From contig NW_025062478.1 in the NCBI RefSeq assembly GCF_000002995.4, forward strand, positions 8,098,001 through 8,162,000: a stretch of 64,000 nt of DNA. Direction: 5' to 3'. The notes beneath the pieces were generated by a model, which saw only the letters and a list, made by a program, of their open reading frames with translations, ran no database searches and was not told the DNA's origin. This DNA is from Brugia malayi. Lineage: Eukaryota > Nematoda > Chromadorea > Rhabditida > Onchocercidae. Positions 1-13,100 of the stretch are shown here, in pieces (the stretch's first letter is position 1; every line of letters starts with the position of its first letter). The position numbers and the translations under genes were made by a program.

Positions 1-7
1 TTGTCAG

Positions 8-106
8 AGGAATCGAGATTACATTATTGAGAGCTTTTTCGCAGAGACTGAACCACCTCGGATTCGTAAACATCCTTATTACAGTCCTCTAAAACGTGAA
101 AGCTAA
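8..106 (+). CDS. 3'-terminal exon of an unidentified gene (partial)
   Basis: The window opens with TTGTCAG, a plausible splice acceptor ending at base 7. An open stretch then reads RNRDYIIESFF... through ...PYYSPLKRES to a TAA at 104-106. Amino-acid use is balanced (Arg, Glu, Pro, Tyr), unlike the AT-rich spurious frames nearby. I infer the last exon of a plus-strand gene whose body lies left of the window. No motif is recognisable in 32 residues, so no function is proposed. It could be a chance open frame. Confidence 0.4.
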   Translation, partial: RNRDYIIESFFAETEPPRIRKHPYYSPLKRES

Positions 107-1628
107 AGAAGTTTTATGAGAAACACCGTTTGTATTTTACATGAAAAGATTATATTGGTACCGCTGTTATGTAATTTTATAAAAGTTTAGTGTTCAAGAG
201 TTAGGGAACTTTGAAAATTTTATTGGATTTATATAAGGACAGTACTGTTTTTCTTTCAGTGTTATTGTAATTAACTGCAATACATCAGGAAAATTTTTAT
301 CCACTTTGTTCTGAGTGGCACAAAACTACTATTTCAGGTTGTTTTATTGTTGTAAAATTTCAAATGCTTATCTTCAATCAGTTCAGAAAAACACTTTGTA
401 AAGGCTTCACAAGTCGACAACTATTTTTGAGTTCACCATTCTTAACATTCTTAACGTAATTATGTAGTCGTAGAATATTTTAGAAATCGATTTTAATTTT
501 GTCATTTTATTTTGGGGAATTTTCGTGAAAATTGCATGATGATCGACTGTATGTTTTTCATTGTTTTTTGTTTAGTGCGTTATGATGTGTTGTCTCTAAA
601 TGATAAGTTATCATGTGAAATATTTAATTCACGTGCTTTGTGGTATCCTTTTAACGTCTTTCAAAACTTTTTTATGAACAGAAGGTTATTAGCAAGAAAA
701 TGGATGACTATTAAAACGGAATTTATTCAAATTGAATAAGTTGTTGGAAATTAACATTTGAATTTTAATCAGAAAAAATTTTTCCTTTCTTATGCGTGCT
801 TATATAGTATATCTTTCTGATTCATTCTTAAGAAGTGCTCTGCAATAAAGTAGGAAGATCACTTATATACTTTATGCAGGCTGCGCGGATATATGAATAT
901 GATTAGATATTTTGTTGTGTAATTGTACTTTTTCTCAAGTACAGTATTCTCACTCATATTTTAAGGGGCATAAATGAAATTCTTCACTCATTATTGTGTT
1001 AAGTAAAAGAAACTTCTAAGTGACTTTTAAAATTTTTAAAGCTGTAAAAATGTGGGATTATTCTATATAGTTTATAGCTTCTTGGAATTCATACGTTTTA
1101 TGACAATTTTTAGTGCATTTTTCCATTTCTGAGGTACTGTACTCTTTCTCGTTGTTTTGAATATTTAGTTTTAGATAGAAAAAGAATAAATCTTCTCTCT
1201 TTTTTTTCAAATGTTTATGTTAATTTCTCTTAATGTGTTTACAATAATCCCGGGTGATTTGATTTTGATTTATAGGAATGTAAAACTCTAAATGTAATGG
1301 GAAAGAGGTTTTCTGAAATCATTACTAACACAATTTAGGAAGTAGAAGATGGAAGTTGAGTTCCTTCTGTGATATATAAACGAATTTCGTGATTGAATTT
1401 CTTCCTGGGAATATTTGCTATATTTAAGCTTTTTTGCTATATCTATTTCTCTTGACACTGATAATGACTAACGGGTTTTGTAAGATTATCGTAGTGTCGT
1501 CTGTTTCCATAAATACCCTGATTCTAGATAGATGTTTATTAAGGAATCAGTCATTATGCATGTTTCTTGCACTATGCGTTATTCGTTACGGGAATTATTT
1601 TTTCAAAAGACTGTCATTTTTGTTTTAG
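107..1628. other. Intergenic region upstream of adenylosuccinate synthetase
   Basis: About 1.5 kb of AT-rich sequence. It should contain the 3' UTR of the left-edge gene and the promoter of the synthetase gene. It ends in a T-rich acceptor (tttttgttttag, ending at 1628), 11 bases before the start codon, which is best read as a spliced-leader addition site. Open frames in this stretch have low-complexity composition and no recognisable domain. I see no RNA gene. Confidence 0.5.
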
Positions 1629-1639
1629 GGTCATCTAGA

Positions 1640-4438
1640 ATGTTAAAGGAGCAACCGAAGGGGACCGTGACCGTGTTGTTAGGTGCTCAGTGGGGTGATG
1701 AAGGTAAAGGAAAAATTGTCGATTATCTGATTGCGAAAGATAAGGTGAATCCCCATCATATGAGTTATTAAGATGATTATATGGATTTGTTAAGGATTGA
1801 TATCGTATGATTATGACTTCTCAAAAGCTTCAAGTGTGATCTTCAATGTGCGTGTGTTGACATGAATTATAAATCATAAAGTGGTTTTCTATGCGCTCTC
1901 TTTTTGCTGTTTTCCATAATATGCTATGCTGATTTAAACAAGAAGTAGTTGGAAAGTTTTAGGTACAAGTTGTTGCACGCTGTCAAGGTGGTAACAACGC
2001 AGGTCACACTGTTGTTGCAAATGGACGAAAATATGACTTTCATATTATACCCTCAGGAATCATTGCTGAAAAGTGTTTCAACATAATTGGTAAGATTTTA
2101 TTTAATTTTTATCTGCCATCGACGATAGAAATCATGAATTAGAAAAATAGAAACCATATCTAAGACGATACTTTGTAGTTCAAAACAATATGACATATGC
2201 GTAGTTTATGCTCAGTCGTAATTACATTTCTCCAGCGTGTGTTTATTGAGATATTCTGTTGATTCAGCATTTTGATTTTCAGGTAATGGCACAGTAGTAA
2301 ATTTAGATTCGTTTTTTGAAGAACTGGATCACAACAAAATTACTAACATACCTGGATGGGAAAAACGAATATTAATCAGTGATCGAGCACATCTTATATG
2401 TGATATCCATATGCTTGTTGATGGTCATTCGGAGGATCGACTGAATATTAAGTAAGTTCTATGCGTTGCAAGTTGATTGTTTAATTTTTTAGCTGTTGCT
2501 TTTCTATCGGATTTTCTCATTGTTATGAGTATAAAATTACTGTTCCTTTTCAGTAAAATTGGAACAACAAAAAAGGGTATTGGACCAACATATTCTAGCA
2601 AATGTTTTAGAAATGGTCTCCGAGTTGGCGATTTAGTTTACGATTTTGATGGATTTACTTTAAAGTATCATATTTATGAATCACATTTTCTTACCCGAAT
2701 TATTTGTTTCTAAAATGAAATATCTTACATAGTTCGAAATACGGAAGTTTTAATTAACGAATTAAATCTTTAGATTTCGAGAACTTGTTAAATATTATCA
2801 GAAGCAGTATCCTGATTTGGAGATTGACGTTGATCTCGAGTTGATCAAATTCAAGGTAGGTCTATTAATTTTTATTTGATTAACCAAAGTAATGGAAAGA
2901 GATTAAGCAACTTTATTTTTCTTCTGAAATTCATTCATAGAAGCACGCGAATAAATTGAATGAATTGGCACTGGTCGCTGATACGGTAATAACATTGGAT
3001 GAATTACGAAGCAGTGGAAAAACTGTACTTGTTGAAGGTGCAAATGGTACCATGCTGGATATCGATTTCGGTGATTGTTTTAATTTTCGGCAACTATTTT
3101 AAAAAATTCAAGTACCTGTTGGCTCTTAAGGAAAGGTTTGTGGTAAGACTAAAATTGTAGAAAAAGCTTAATCATTTAGTTAATGTTTCCAGGAACTTAT
3201 CCATTTGTAACATCATCAAATGCAACAGTTGGAGGTGCTATCACCGGTTTGGGACTTCCACCAATGTCGATCAAGAGAGTGATAGGCGTTACAAAAGCGT
3301 ACTCTACTAGAGTTGGCTCTGGACCATTTCCTACGGAATTGAAAAATGACATTGGCGATAAGCTACAACGAATAGGACATGAAGTACAAATCATTATCCT
3401 GTTATCGAATATTCCATACCCTTAATTGTAACATTTTTAATATTCTGGTCCTTCATCCAGCTTAACACCATTGTCCAACCACAGCCTCTTTTTGGGACAA
3501 TTGAATAAAGTTACAACATGAGAGGAAATATAACTATAACTACCAATTAAATGTCCTGATATATTCATTATTAGTCAGGTCCGTTAATAATATGAATTGC
3601 TTTTGATTGCTAATTGTATATTGTTACATATCGTGGTTTAAGTTTCTCAAAAAAAAAAAAAAAAGAGTTTGGATTATATTTTCTGGAAAACTGAAAATTC
3701 GTACTGAAAAAAAGATGCTTGCACAATCGGTCAGGACATTGATTTATTTCATTATTTTGATGTGGGTTCCCAATTTCAGGTTGGTGTTACGACGGGTCGA
3801 AAGAGACGATGCGGTTGGATAGATTTAGTCCTTTTAAAGCGAGCACATCTTATTAATGGATTCACGGAGTATGTAATTCTGGAATTATTTGAGAAGTCTT
3901 GAGAAATATTTGAAAAGCTTTTGTCCTATACTATATTTACTTTTGATTTTTAAGCATTGCTTTGACAAAACTGGATGTCCTGGATACATTTGATGTAATC
4001 AAGGCAGGTGTTGCCTACAGGTTGGATAAAGAATTGCTGAAATCCCCTCCGTGTAAGCATTGTTTATGCAATTCTTTTCATTACTTTTCTGGGACTGGAG
4101 TTCTTTACTAAACTGAGAGTAACATAAGCATTATGTAAGTTCATCTGCCAAACTTCATTTCATTCTTTAACATACTTTGTCTAACTTTCGAATACGTCAT
4201 CAAGTAATTTGTTTTATTGACCGTTCTTTCAGCACAAGCTTCCGACTGGGAGAAAGTGGAGGTCGAATACCGTACATTCAAAGGATGGAACACACCGATA
4301 TTGGCTATGCGGAGTTTTAATGAATTACCAGAAAATTGTCGAATTTTCATTGAATTCATTGAGCAGTATGTCGGAGTACCAGTGAAGTGGATTGGTGTGG
4401 GTGAGGAAAGAGAAGCACTGATTCTTCGTGAACCCTGA
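1640..4438 (+). CDS. adss: Adenylosuccinate synthetase
   Basis: Catalyses the GTP-dependent joining of IMP and aspartate to adenylosuccinate, the first committed step to AMP (also the purine nucleotide cycle), in the cytosol. Ten exons join in phase: 1640-1744, 1963-2089, 2283-2451, 2554-2664, 2774-2855, 2941-3070, 3193-3383, 3780-3868, 3955-4052 and 4233-4438, giving about 435 residues, normal for the family. Signatures in order: the GTP loop [11 protein letters not shown] near residues 15-25, [56 protein letters not shown] and the C-terminal WIGVGEER. The start is the first ATG after the acceptor at 1628, and the N-terminal extension is short. Donors and acceptors are canonical GT/AG. Identity is very secure; the least certain junction is the ninth donor (4053), where a second GT lies two bases earlier. 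Confidence 0.95.
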
Positions 4439-5624
4439 AGAGTGTCATATCAGCAATTCATTTTCAGAACTATATTTTATTTCTGAAACAAATCTCGAAT
4501 CCTATAACCTATACCTATAGGCCTTGAGATCTTGAAGTCTTAACGATTAATCCCCAATTCATATATATTTGATGCGATTACATTTTGGAATATTTGTTAG
4601 TATTTGAAATCAACATCATTGTAGAACTTGCTAGTGTTGTCACATGCTGTATTGTTATTTGGAACGCATTATTATATTGTCCTTGTCATCTTCTGAAGTT
4701 TCATATGCTGCATGTGCATTATTTCCATATATTTATTTTTCATTATTGTCAGATGTTGCATGGTTAAATACAAACTTTCATTTTAATCATTTCCTTCTCT
4801 CTAGATGATACTATCACAGAACTAGCAGTAGCAGTATCTACAGCAAAACCAACTAGATTTCATTTCAAAGAGTTGGGCTATACATCTGGCGTATGTTATG
4901 TTATTATTGATTAGGGTAGGGTGTTTGTCGTTCGTCATGTCAATTGTGATTGAGATGCCAGGACACATTGATCGTGTGTCGGATGAGGGTTACTACTATC
5001 TTGCTGTGTCGTGTCTGTCTGTATGTGTGGCCTGCTTGCTTGCTGTCCTCTCGGTATCAGATGCCTTCTCCTCAGTGTGCTGCTGTCACATGCCTTGGTG
5101 AGAGAGCAGGGCTAGAAGCAGCGTCATGTTGTTTATTTCATCTGATCGATCAGTCGATTCAATGCTTGAGTGGTGGCTGAGTCGTGCAGGTACCGGTGGG
5201 TTACGTTAGATGCGCTCACCCTCATCCTTGCTGAAGGTGGCATTGGTTTAGATATTTCCTGTATTAATTTGGTCGATCATACATTGTAGGTGTTCTGCTC
5301 CACCCTGTGTTACATTCTTTTTGCACAGTCATCCGTCCACTTTTTCTCCGATATTCACGTTTAACAGGTTCTTGTACGACCTGTAATGATTCTAATTAGG
5401 GCGTCAATATAGCACCGTCATTGTAAGCATAGTCAGTGTTGCAGAACAACCCGGTGCCTGTAGTTATTTGCTCACATTTTAGTATACAGAAAATACATAT
5501 AACTTTGCTTATAGCTTTAGACGTCATAATCCAAACAGTTACTGCCTATGTAGTAATGCCCCTTTCAGTGGTGCTTACTGCGTTGCATTCCACGCAAATC
5601 ACTTTTCTGTAATATTTGTCTTCA
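4439..5624. other. Intergenic region with a locally GC-richer patch
   Basis: The first 450 bases are ordinary AT-rich 3' flank. From about 4900 to 5480 the composition shifts to clearly richer in G, C and CpG, with many TGTCTGT/GCTTGCT/GCTGCTG-like words, before returning to AT-rich sequence. Frames there (for example 4898-5101) are Cys/Leu/Val rich and look non-coding. The stretch ends in ttgtcttcag just upstream of the next start codon, a likely spliced-leader acceptor (ends 5625). Confidence 0.4.
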
Positions 5625-5629
5625 GTGAA

Positions 5630-6602
5630 ATGGCCGCTCACAATATTGCTAACATCAAGTGGGATCATTTTGGCGTTTATCGACGTTTCCAGTTGCCTAT
5701 GGATGTTGTTGGTGACTTGTACCGGTTGTTACTGGTTAAAATCAATACCGTAGTTCCTGATTTTAACGGCAGACTGGGCTGGAAAGGTAATTTCGGACTG
5801 CAGAACTCTCTCAGATCTCAGATATTAAATAATTAGCTCCATGTATTTTTGTTATTTGTTATATAGAGTAACGAGATAATTCAGGAGGAGATATCTTATC
5901 AGTGCATTATTTGAACTGTAGAAATTATTTCTTGTTTTGTAAAATTTCTAAATGGAATACTGTAAAAGAGAAGAATGAGTAAATAAAATGAAGTATTACA
6001 ACACCACTCATTGGAAAAAAATAAAATGAACCTAATTTTCAAGCAGTTCATCAGTGAATATTGTCTACTTAAAGGAAAATGACACTGAAACAAATTTTTA
6101 AGAAATTGCTCAATAAAAAGATGCTTCTAGACGAAGAAGGTGATATAATACATTTTTCAACTGACGAAGAATTGCGCAGTGCACTTCATATTACCACAGG
6201 CAATCAACTTCGTATCCAAACGATCAGTAAGGGTTTTTTCAGAATCCAGTTTATTAAAACATTTCTTAATACGTACTGCAGAATACTAGTTTTTCTTATT
6301 TCATCCTTTCTCAACAGAACTTTTATTGAAAAGTGAAACCTCTCCGGTTGTGAACATTCCAGAATTCATTACCGAATTTGCCAGTTTATTGCAGTTTTTT
6401 TTTTTTTTTTGCAATCAGATAATTTTTATCATTTTGATAGAAGACCTCCCGCAACATGAGAGAGAAAAATCATCGAGGGACACGAAGAAAGAAAATAAGA
6501 AAGTGGTATGTTTTATCTTTTTATCTGAAATTTGGGTTATGGTTTTTAAAATAAGAAAGTTGGTGTATTTTATAATGTTTCATCTCTTTTATCTTAGAAT
6601 TA

Positions 6603-6650
<48 letters not shown>

Positions 6651-9217
6651 TAGCTGAGAATAAAACATTGGTTTATCACTTGTCTCGAGAATGAGTTGTG
6701 CAACGGAATGTTTAAACTGAGGGCAAAATGGAACAGGAATGTTTAAACTCAAGATTGGTGATTTCTGTTGATAAGGATATTTAGTGTAGTCAATAAATAG
6801 GAAGCTTCTTGTTATTTAAGCATCTCATTTAGTCCGTTTAGTTTGTTAATCTTTGCAGAAAGAAATCCATCCGTTTGTTACATGTAATCGTTGCGATCAG
6901 CCACTTTATGGAATTCGTTATAAATGCTGTATTTGTGATGACTTCGATTTGTGTGAAGAATGTGAGAAAGATGGGTGCCATCCAGACCATGCTTTGATTC
7001 GTTATGCTACACCACGAACACCGGTAAGTAACATTTTTTATACGAGGATTTTGGAGGGGATTTATTGACTTGGATGCAAAAATTTGGTTTAAATGAAATC
7101 CGTTTTACATCAAAGGCTATGGCGCGTTCACTATATCCTGCATGCATTAGGGCTGTTATAAGCGTCTTATGTTGTATAAAGGTGCAAGACACCTGATTTT
7201 TTTTATAGAAGTTTTTTAGAAAGCAGAAACGGTAATCATTTTCATCTTGATAAATCTAACTATCTCACTCTTGTAGAAGGTTGAACACCTCCGTCCGAGA
7301 CGCACCTGGCGACAAAACAGTCATGCTTTTGGTCATCGCGATACATTTTCACAGGAAGGTATTTTCGGACGAACTGCTACGGCCGCTGCTCATGCTGCTC
7401 ATAATGCAGCTAGTGCCGCAGCTCAGCACGCTGCAAGACACGCTGCAAGACATGCTGCAGCTGCTGCTACACATTTTGCTGATGTTAGTTTTTTTATTAT
7501 TCATGGATAAAACGTTGGAAAAAATGCATCACTTTGGAAGTGAGCGCTTGTACTAAGTGGTTTTTTATAGACGCACATTCTTTTCAACCAGATTCATGAC
7601 TTTGGTTACTTTCACATTTTAGAATACTAAAGAAAATACTGATGGATTTCCACCACAATTTCGGGATTCGGTAGCTCAAGGCATGGAATATCTGAAAGAA
7701 GTTGGCTCACAGATTCAACAGGCACTTGCAAATTTTGGTATTGTTTTTTATATTCATTTTTCCAAAGGAGTTTAATAGTGAGAAGGAGTATAGTTATTTT
7801 GCTGAAACCTAACTAATGTAGAATATGACTTTCATTGCTTATGTGTAAGAACGTTTGAAGTTTTATTCAGAAGCTTTGGGATAATGTTGAAACCATAAAA
7901 AATCAGTCTTAATGCCGTTAAGGATGTTAGAAGTATGAAAAACTAAGCTGATTTATTTCGTAAATTTAGGAATCGAGGTTGATATGGATGTGCAGCAGGA
8001 TGATATTTCGGAGAAAATTCCCAAAGCAGAAGATCACACAGAGAGAAATGCTACGGAAAACAATATAGATGAAAATGATGAACAAAAGAAAGATAAAATA
8101 AACGCTTCAAAGATTGATGAGATGGAAAATGAGGATGGAAAACGGAAAAATGATAGTCCCAAGGTTCAGAATGCTGAAGCGGTAAGTACGGTGTGTTGAA
8201 GTCTTTTTAGGACTTTTTCATAGAATTTTGTCATCTCTTTCTAGCTATACAATTGTTTTTTTTTTTTTTTTCTTTAAATGCTTCAACTTTGTTAATGGTT
8301 ATTAGACTACCCTTATCATTATTCCATTAATTGTTCATGATGACAGGAGCATGTTGTCTTCAGATTAATTTCTTTTTTTTTCCAGATCCCAGACGAGTTG
8401 GACGTACCAATGAAGAAGATGCACATCTCAGAGCATGAAGAAACCGAAAAAGTGGTGCAAAGTTCGAAAGAACCAATGCCTGATACTGTCGCTTCTGGCG
8501 ATGATATTTCTGATGAGTGGACAATAATGGACATCACTAGTCCAGGCAACAAATGTCAATCAAGTATTTATTTCTCCACTGCTTATGTTATTTCATCATT
8601 GTTACATAGCAACTCCCAAATGCAGTATCACCTTACTTTTGTAAAAATATAAGAGACCCAGGCCTAAATTTATGTATTTAAACAAACCCTTAAAAACTCT
8701 GTATGTTATGCTAAATCGCTCCGGAATTTATATGCCTAGCTGTATTGATATCTTTGTTACGGTTTGTTTATATATGCTGAACAGTTATTCATGTTTTCAG
8801 ATGCACCCCTGTATCCTATTATTACTGATGGAAAGTGTATGGCTGGTACGCCGTTCATAGTCCCACAACCTGGACCACACAATCCACACTGCTATTTCAT
8901 TTACCCAGGTCACCTTTTCCTTTCATTTGCTGCAAATGATGGTTAGATAGTTAATTCAGAGTTAATTCATCGTTATGGTTTAGCCAGCTGATTTGTAAAA
9001 TGAAAGGAAAAAAAAATTATGTTAACGCTTTTTATGTCAATAAATTGCAGATGAACATATTGCACTTTGTGTAATACAGTTGGAAGGAATGGGTTTCGAT
9101 AATTGTAATGGTTGGCTAACCAAACTTGCGGCGGACCTAAAAGGTAACGTTAGTGCTGTCATCGAGGACATGAAGAACGATCCCGTTTATGCGAAACATT
9201 TCGAAAAGGATTTCTAA
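5630..9217 (+). CDS. sqst-1: p62/sequestosome-1-like selective autophagy receptor (PB1-ZZ-LIR-UBA)
   Basis: Expected to bind ubiquitinated cargo and link it to Atg8-family proteins. Eleven exons: 5630-5786, 6131-6226, 6318-6383, 6441-6505, 6859-7023, 7277-7483, 7623-7737, 7970-8181, 8386-8563, 8801-8908 and 9051-9217; about 511 residues. Domains: a PB1 at about 12-84, with basic YRRF and an acidic DEEGD...DEEL loop; a ZZ zinc finger at about 129-180 (CNRC, CCIC, CEEC, HPDH); an Ala/His-rich tract at about 212-246; a charged Lys/Glu linker; an acidic LIR-like SDEWTIMD with Trp406; and a C-terminal UBA with EGMGFDNCNGWLTKL. The order matches p62. The start follows an acceptor at 5625. The LIR has Met where Leu/Ile/Val is usual. 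The 57-base intron between exons 3 and 4 and the whole middle linker are less certain than the domain exons. Confidence 0.88.
6605..6648. repeat. (AT)n microsatellite, about 22 units
   Basis: A perfect alternating AT run inside the intron between exons 4 and 5 of the p62-like gene. It is likely polymorphic in length. Confidence 0.95.
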
Positions 9218-10148
9218 AAGTACTTTATACCGAAAAATAACATGTGTTGTACTCCGCTTGTTGTTTTGGTGATTTGTAAACATACATTATTTGCATTTTG
9301 TATATTTTCTGAACTTTTTTGTGTCATTTATATATCTTCACATCAGTCCTAGACTGTGTTCCATATTCATCTCCGTTCGTTGATTTAATTTCAAGCTGGT
9401 TTCAAATGGTACTGTTTAATGCAAGTCTTCGAATAAAACACATATTTTCAGGTAATATTAATAACTAATTGCATATATCTTCTCTCTTATTGCATAAAAC
9501 TACTTCCTTCCGTTTCGGTGTATTGCGGAGTCTATAATTGCTGTGAATAAATGCTTTATAGAAATGAACCGTTGTCTTAGCAGAACGTTTCCATGACTGT
9601 AATAATTAGACCATTCTACTTGCATATTTACAGTGTATGTTCAGGCTTAACTGCTTCAGCAGAGAGCTCAGGTTCGTAAGACCTCAGTGAAGGATTTAAG
9701 GTATGGATTGAAATGTGTGATAGAAGCATCACTGTATGGTATAATTACTTTCTCCCTGTATTTCATTAGTATGTGATTGACGTGTTATACTTCTACAGTT
9801 TATATGTTGTGTAGATATCTTATGAGTGCTGAATACTCTTTCCAGGTTTGTCTATGTTACACTGGGTGCGAGATGTAGTAAGGCGCTCTTTTCTAATTGG
9901 TGAAGTAAAGTATTAACATTTCTTTATCTATCCATCAAATAAATAAAATAAGGAGAGGGAACATTAAATAGAACTGTTTATTAGGATCATATCGAAATTA
10001 CCTTGAGGTTTATATATCGTGTTAGTGTGAACTTGATTTGTTTTTTACACATGCTCACACCTCTGTCGATTCGTTTGAAAGCGTTTGGAGCGGGAAAAAT
10101 CATGGGAATAGTATATAATTTCAGATTCCATTTTGATTCATTTTTTAG
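9218..10148. other. 3' flank of p62-like gene and SERINC promoter region
   Basis: Contains AATAAA-type hexamers at about 9432 and 9546, which could serve polyadenylation of the upstream gene. The remainder is AT-rich with no supported coding exon. It ends in a T-rich acceptor (attttttag, ends 10148), 13 bases before the next start codon, probably a spliced-leader site. Confidence 0.45.
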
Positions 10149-10161
10149 CTAGTCGATCTGA

Positions 10162-13100
10162 ATGGGCGCACTTCTAGCAACACCAGCATGCATCTCATCG
10201 GTTTATTTTACTTTATTTATTAATTTTTTTTTTTTTTCAAACACTGATCTTCCCATTCACTTATTAGCTAATGCCGTGCTCTGTTTTATCGATAAGTACT
10301 AGATTTGTTGTATATTGGTAACAAAAATAATAGTTAAGTAATGTAGCACTTGGCATGTCCAGAAAATATTGTTGACAAATAATTTTCATCGGTTGTTTCT
10401 ACATTATTAATCTTTATTTGAAATAGATATTAGTGAAAATAATGCCTTCTATTAATTTTTCCTATTTTTAATTATGTACTATTCATTCGATTTTAACTTT
10501 TGGATTGGATGTTGTAATTTTCTACTCAGAGTTTGGCATAAAATCATGTTAACATTCATGTACTAACCATTGGTTAGTGTCAAGTATATTGCTGTATTCC
10601 TTTTCTTTTACAGTTAGCATGCTGCTGCGGTAGTGCGGCATGCTCTTTGTGCTGTGCAGCATGTCCATCTACTCGAAGCTCATTGACTACGAGAGTAATG
10701 TATGCTGGAATGTTGTTGATCAGTACATTTATGGCGTGTCTGATGCTTGCACCCGGTATACAAGCTAAACTTGCTGATGTAAGCTTGTTTCCGCCAAACT
10801 TCTTATTTCGTGTAGAGAAAATTGTTATTCTGATTTTCTTTTTAATTAAATAAGATTGCTATTTCCAGTTTACTATTACTGTCATGTTTTAATTTTAGTC
10901 AAATTGGTTTTGTGAGGGTCTCTCCGGAATTGCTGGAATAAATTGTTCTCACGCTGTCGGTTTCCAAGCTGTTTACAGGTATGAACTTGAATTTTTTTTG
11001 TTATATATATTTAATAGTTGTTCCAAATCTTCGAATAAAATTATAATAAGTGTAGTATGGTAGAGTTTGATATTTGAGATGCAAAATTTAGTTCTAATAA
11101 AGACATTGGGTATTCACTTAATTTATAGACTTTGCGGAGCAGTGGTAATTTTTTTCTTTGCGCTTATGATTTTGATGTTGGGAGTGAAATCATCTCGTGA
11201 CACACGGTCAAAAATTCAGAATGGTTTTTGGTTCTTCAAATATGTGATTGTTATTGGGATCACTGTTGGGTTGTTTTACATCAGTTCAGAAAAGATTTCT
11301 TCGCGTTCGTTTTTTTTTTCGTGGTTCATTTTTTTTTTTTTTGATTACTGATTTTCTTTCTTATCCTCTTGGCATAAAAAATAATAAGAAATAAATAATA
11401 ATGTAATACTGATACGTGGTAGATTTTTCTCTAGTTGTAAAATTGATGAGTTATTTTTTCAGCTTTAATGTGGACTGGGTTGATCGGCGGCTTTATTTTT
11501 ATACTTCTCCAGCTTATTTTGATCGTTGATTTCGCTCATTCGCTTGCTGAAGGATGGATGGAAAAATATGAAGAGAATGAAAGTCGCACATGTTACTGTG
11601 GTAGTTTTTGTGAAACATTCTGGGAATAATGTTCAGTTTCATAACTTGTCATATTTATAGTACCTTATTCCGTATTTTTATTCGTGCTCTTATGTATGTA
11701 GAAATAATGGGAGATTATTAAACATGAAATAAGTTCCAAGTATAGTTAGACGAAGCATAGAAAGTCAAATGAATTTTAGAATATTATTAAAGAGAAGTTA
11801 TTGTTGTGTGTAAATGATGCGAAAGGGAGAATGAAGTAGTTATTCTTTGTTTTAAGGGGAATTTTCAGAATTATCATTACGAAGTTGTGGATAGTGCTGC
11901 CACAATGGTATCCATAAATTTCTGGTTTTTATATTTTCCTAAGATTAATTTTATAGGATTATTGATGTTCACTTTCGTATCATATTTGTTAGCTGTCGGT
12001 GCAGTTGTGCTAATGTATATGTTTTACACTACGGTGAGTTTTGGCCTAGTAAATTTCATTCACATCAATAAATAATTTTTTACGAAAAACATTATCATTT
12101 GCATGCTTTTTTTTTGCAAGCATGTATTCTAAAAATATGATTTAAAGAAAGTAAGAACTGTTGCAGGGAAATTTATGTCACATGCCAAAGTTATTTATCT
12201 CTCTAAATGTCATTCTCTGTGTGCTAGTGTCTGTTTTGTCGGTCCTTCCACGTATTCAGGAACGAATGCCTCGATCAGGCTTGTTGCAATCATCATTCAT
12301 TACTCTCTACGTAATGTACATAACATGGTCAGCACTAATCAATAATCCAGGTTCGCTTTTGTTTTCAATACAACTGATTTAAAAAAAATCCAATTTAAAA
12401 AAAGAAGTGCTGGAAAATTACCATAATTTTTCAGATAAAGAATGCAATCCTTCGTTGATTAACATTTTTAGCAATCATACAACTCGTTATGGCCAGGTAA
12501 TTTTAGTTTAAAAGTCGTTAATTTGAAATGCAATGTTTTCTATTTTTTCATGTCAAAAAACCCTTTGATCATATTTCTTTTTTATATTTACTTTGTCTAT
12601 AATTCTTGCCATATCAGCAAAACCAATACATGCTATTGATTTACAAAGCCACTGTTAATGCTGATGATTTTATTCTTTAGGATGTTTACGGAACACCAAT
12701 ACCAGCTGAATCTCTAGTTTCCCTTCTGATTTGGTTTATCTGTATACTTTATGCATCATTCCGGACGTCATCGAGTTTCAATAAAATTGCAGGCGGTTCA
12801 TCACAGGGAACAGTAGATGATGCAGATAACGGTTCTCAGCAATACATTATCACATCTGAAGGTCCATCACACTTCACCCTATCATAAATAATAATTCTTA
12901 ATAATCATTTTACTGTGAATTTTCAAAACTTGGAATTCGTGATAGGGCGAAGTTGCAATGGACTTTATACATTAACTGCTTTTTTACTATCTTTTCCATT
13001 CAAATTGTCTTTTCTTTTTTCCGTCTATATGCATGTTGACATAATTTTTGGATCGTAGGAAAATCTTTTGGTAAATCAAATTTTCGTTTACCTACTATTA

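Noticed and set aside
4898..5101. Cys/Leu/Val-rich plus-strand frame upstream of the p62-like gene
   Set aside because: It overlaps another open frame and lies in the GC-richer patch, with no splice logic or domain.
6326..6694. 122-codon frame running through exon 3 and the AT repeat
   Set aside because: Wrong frame for the p62-like exons; most of it is intron and poly(IY) from the AT microsatellite.
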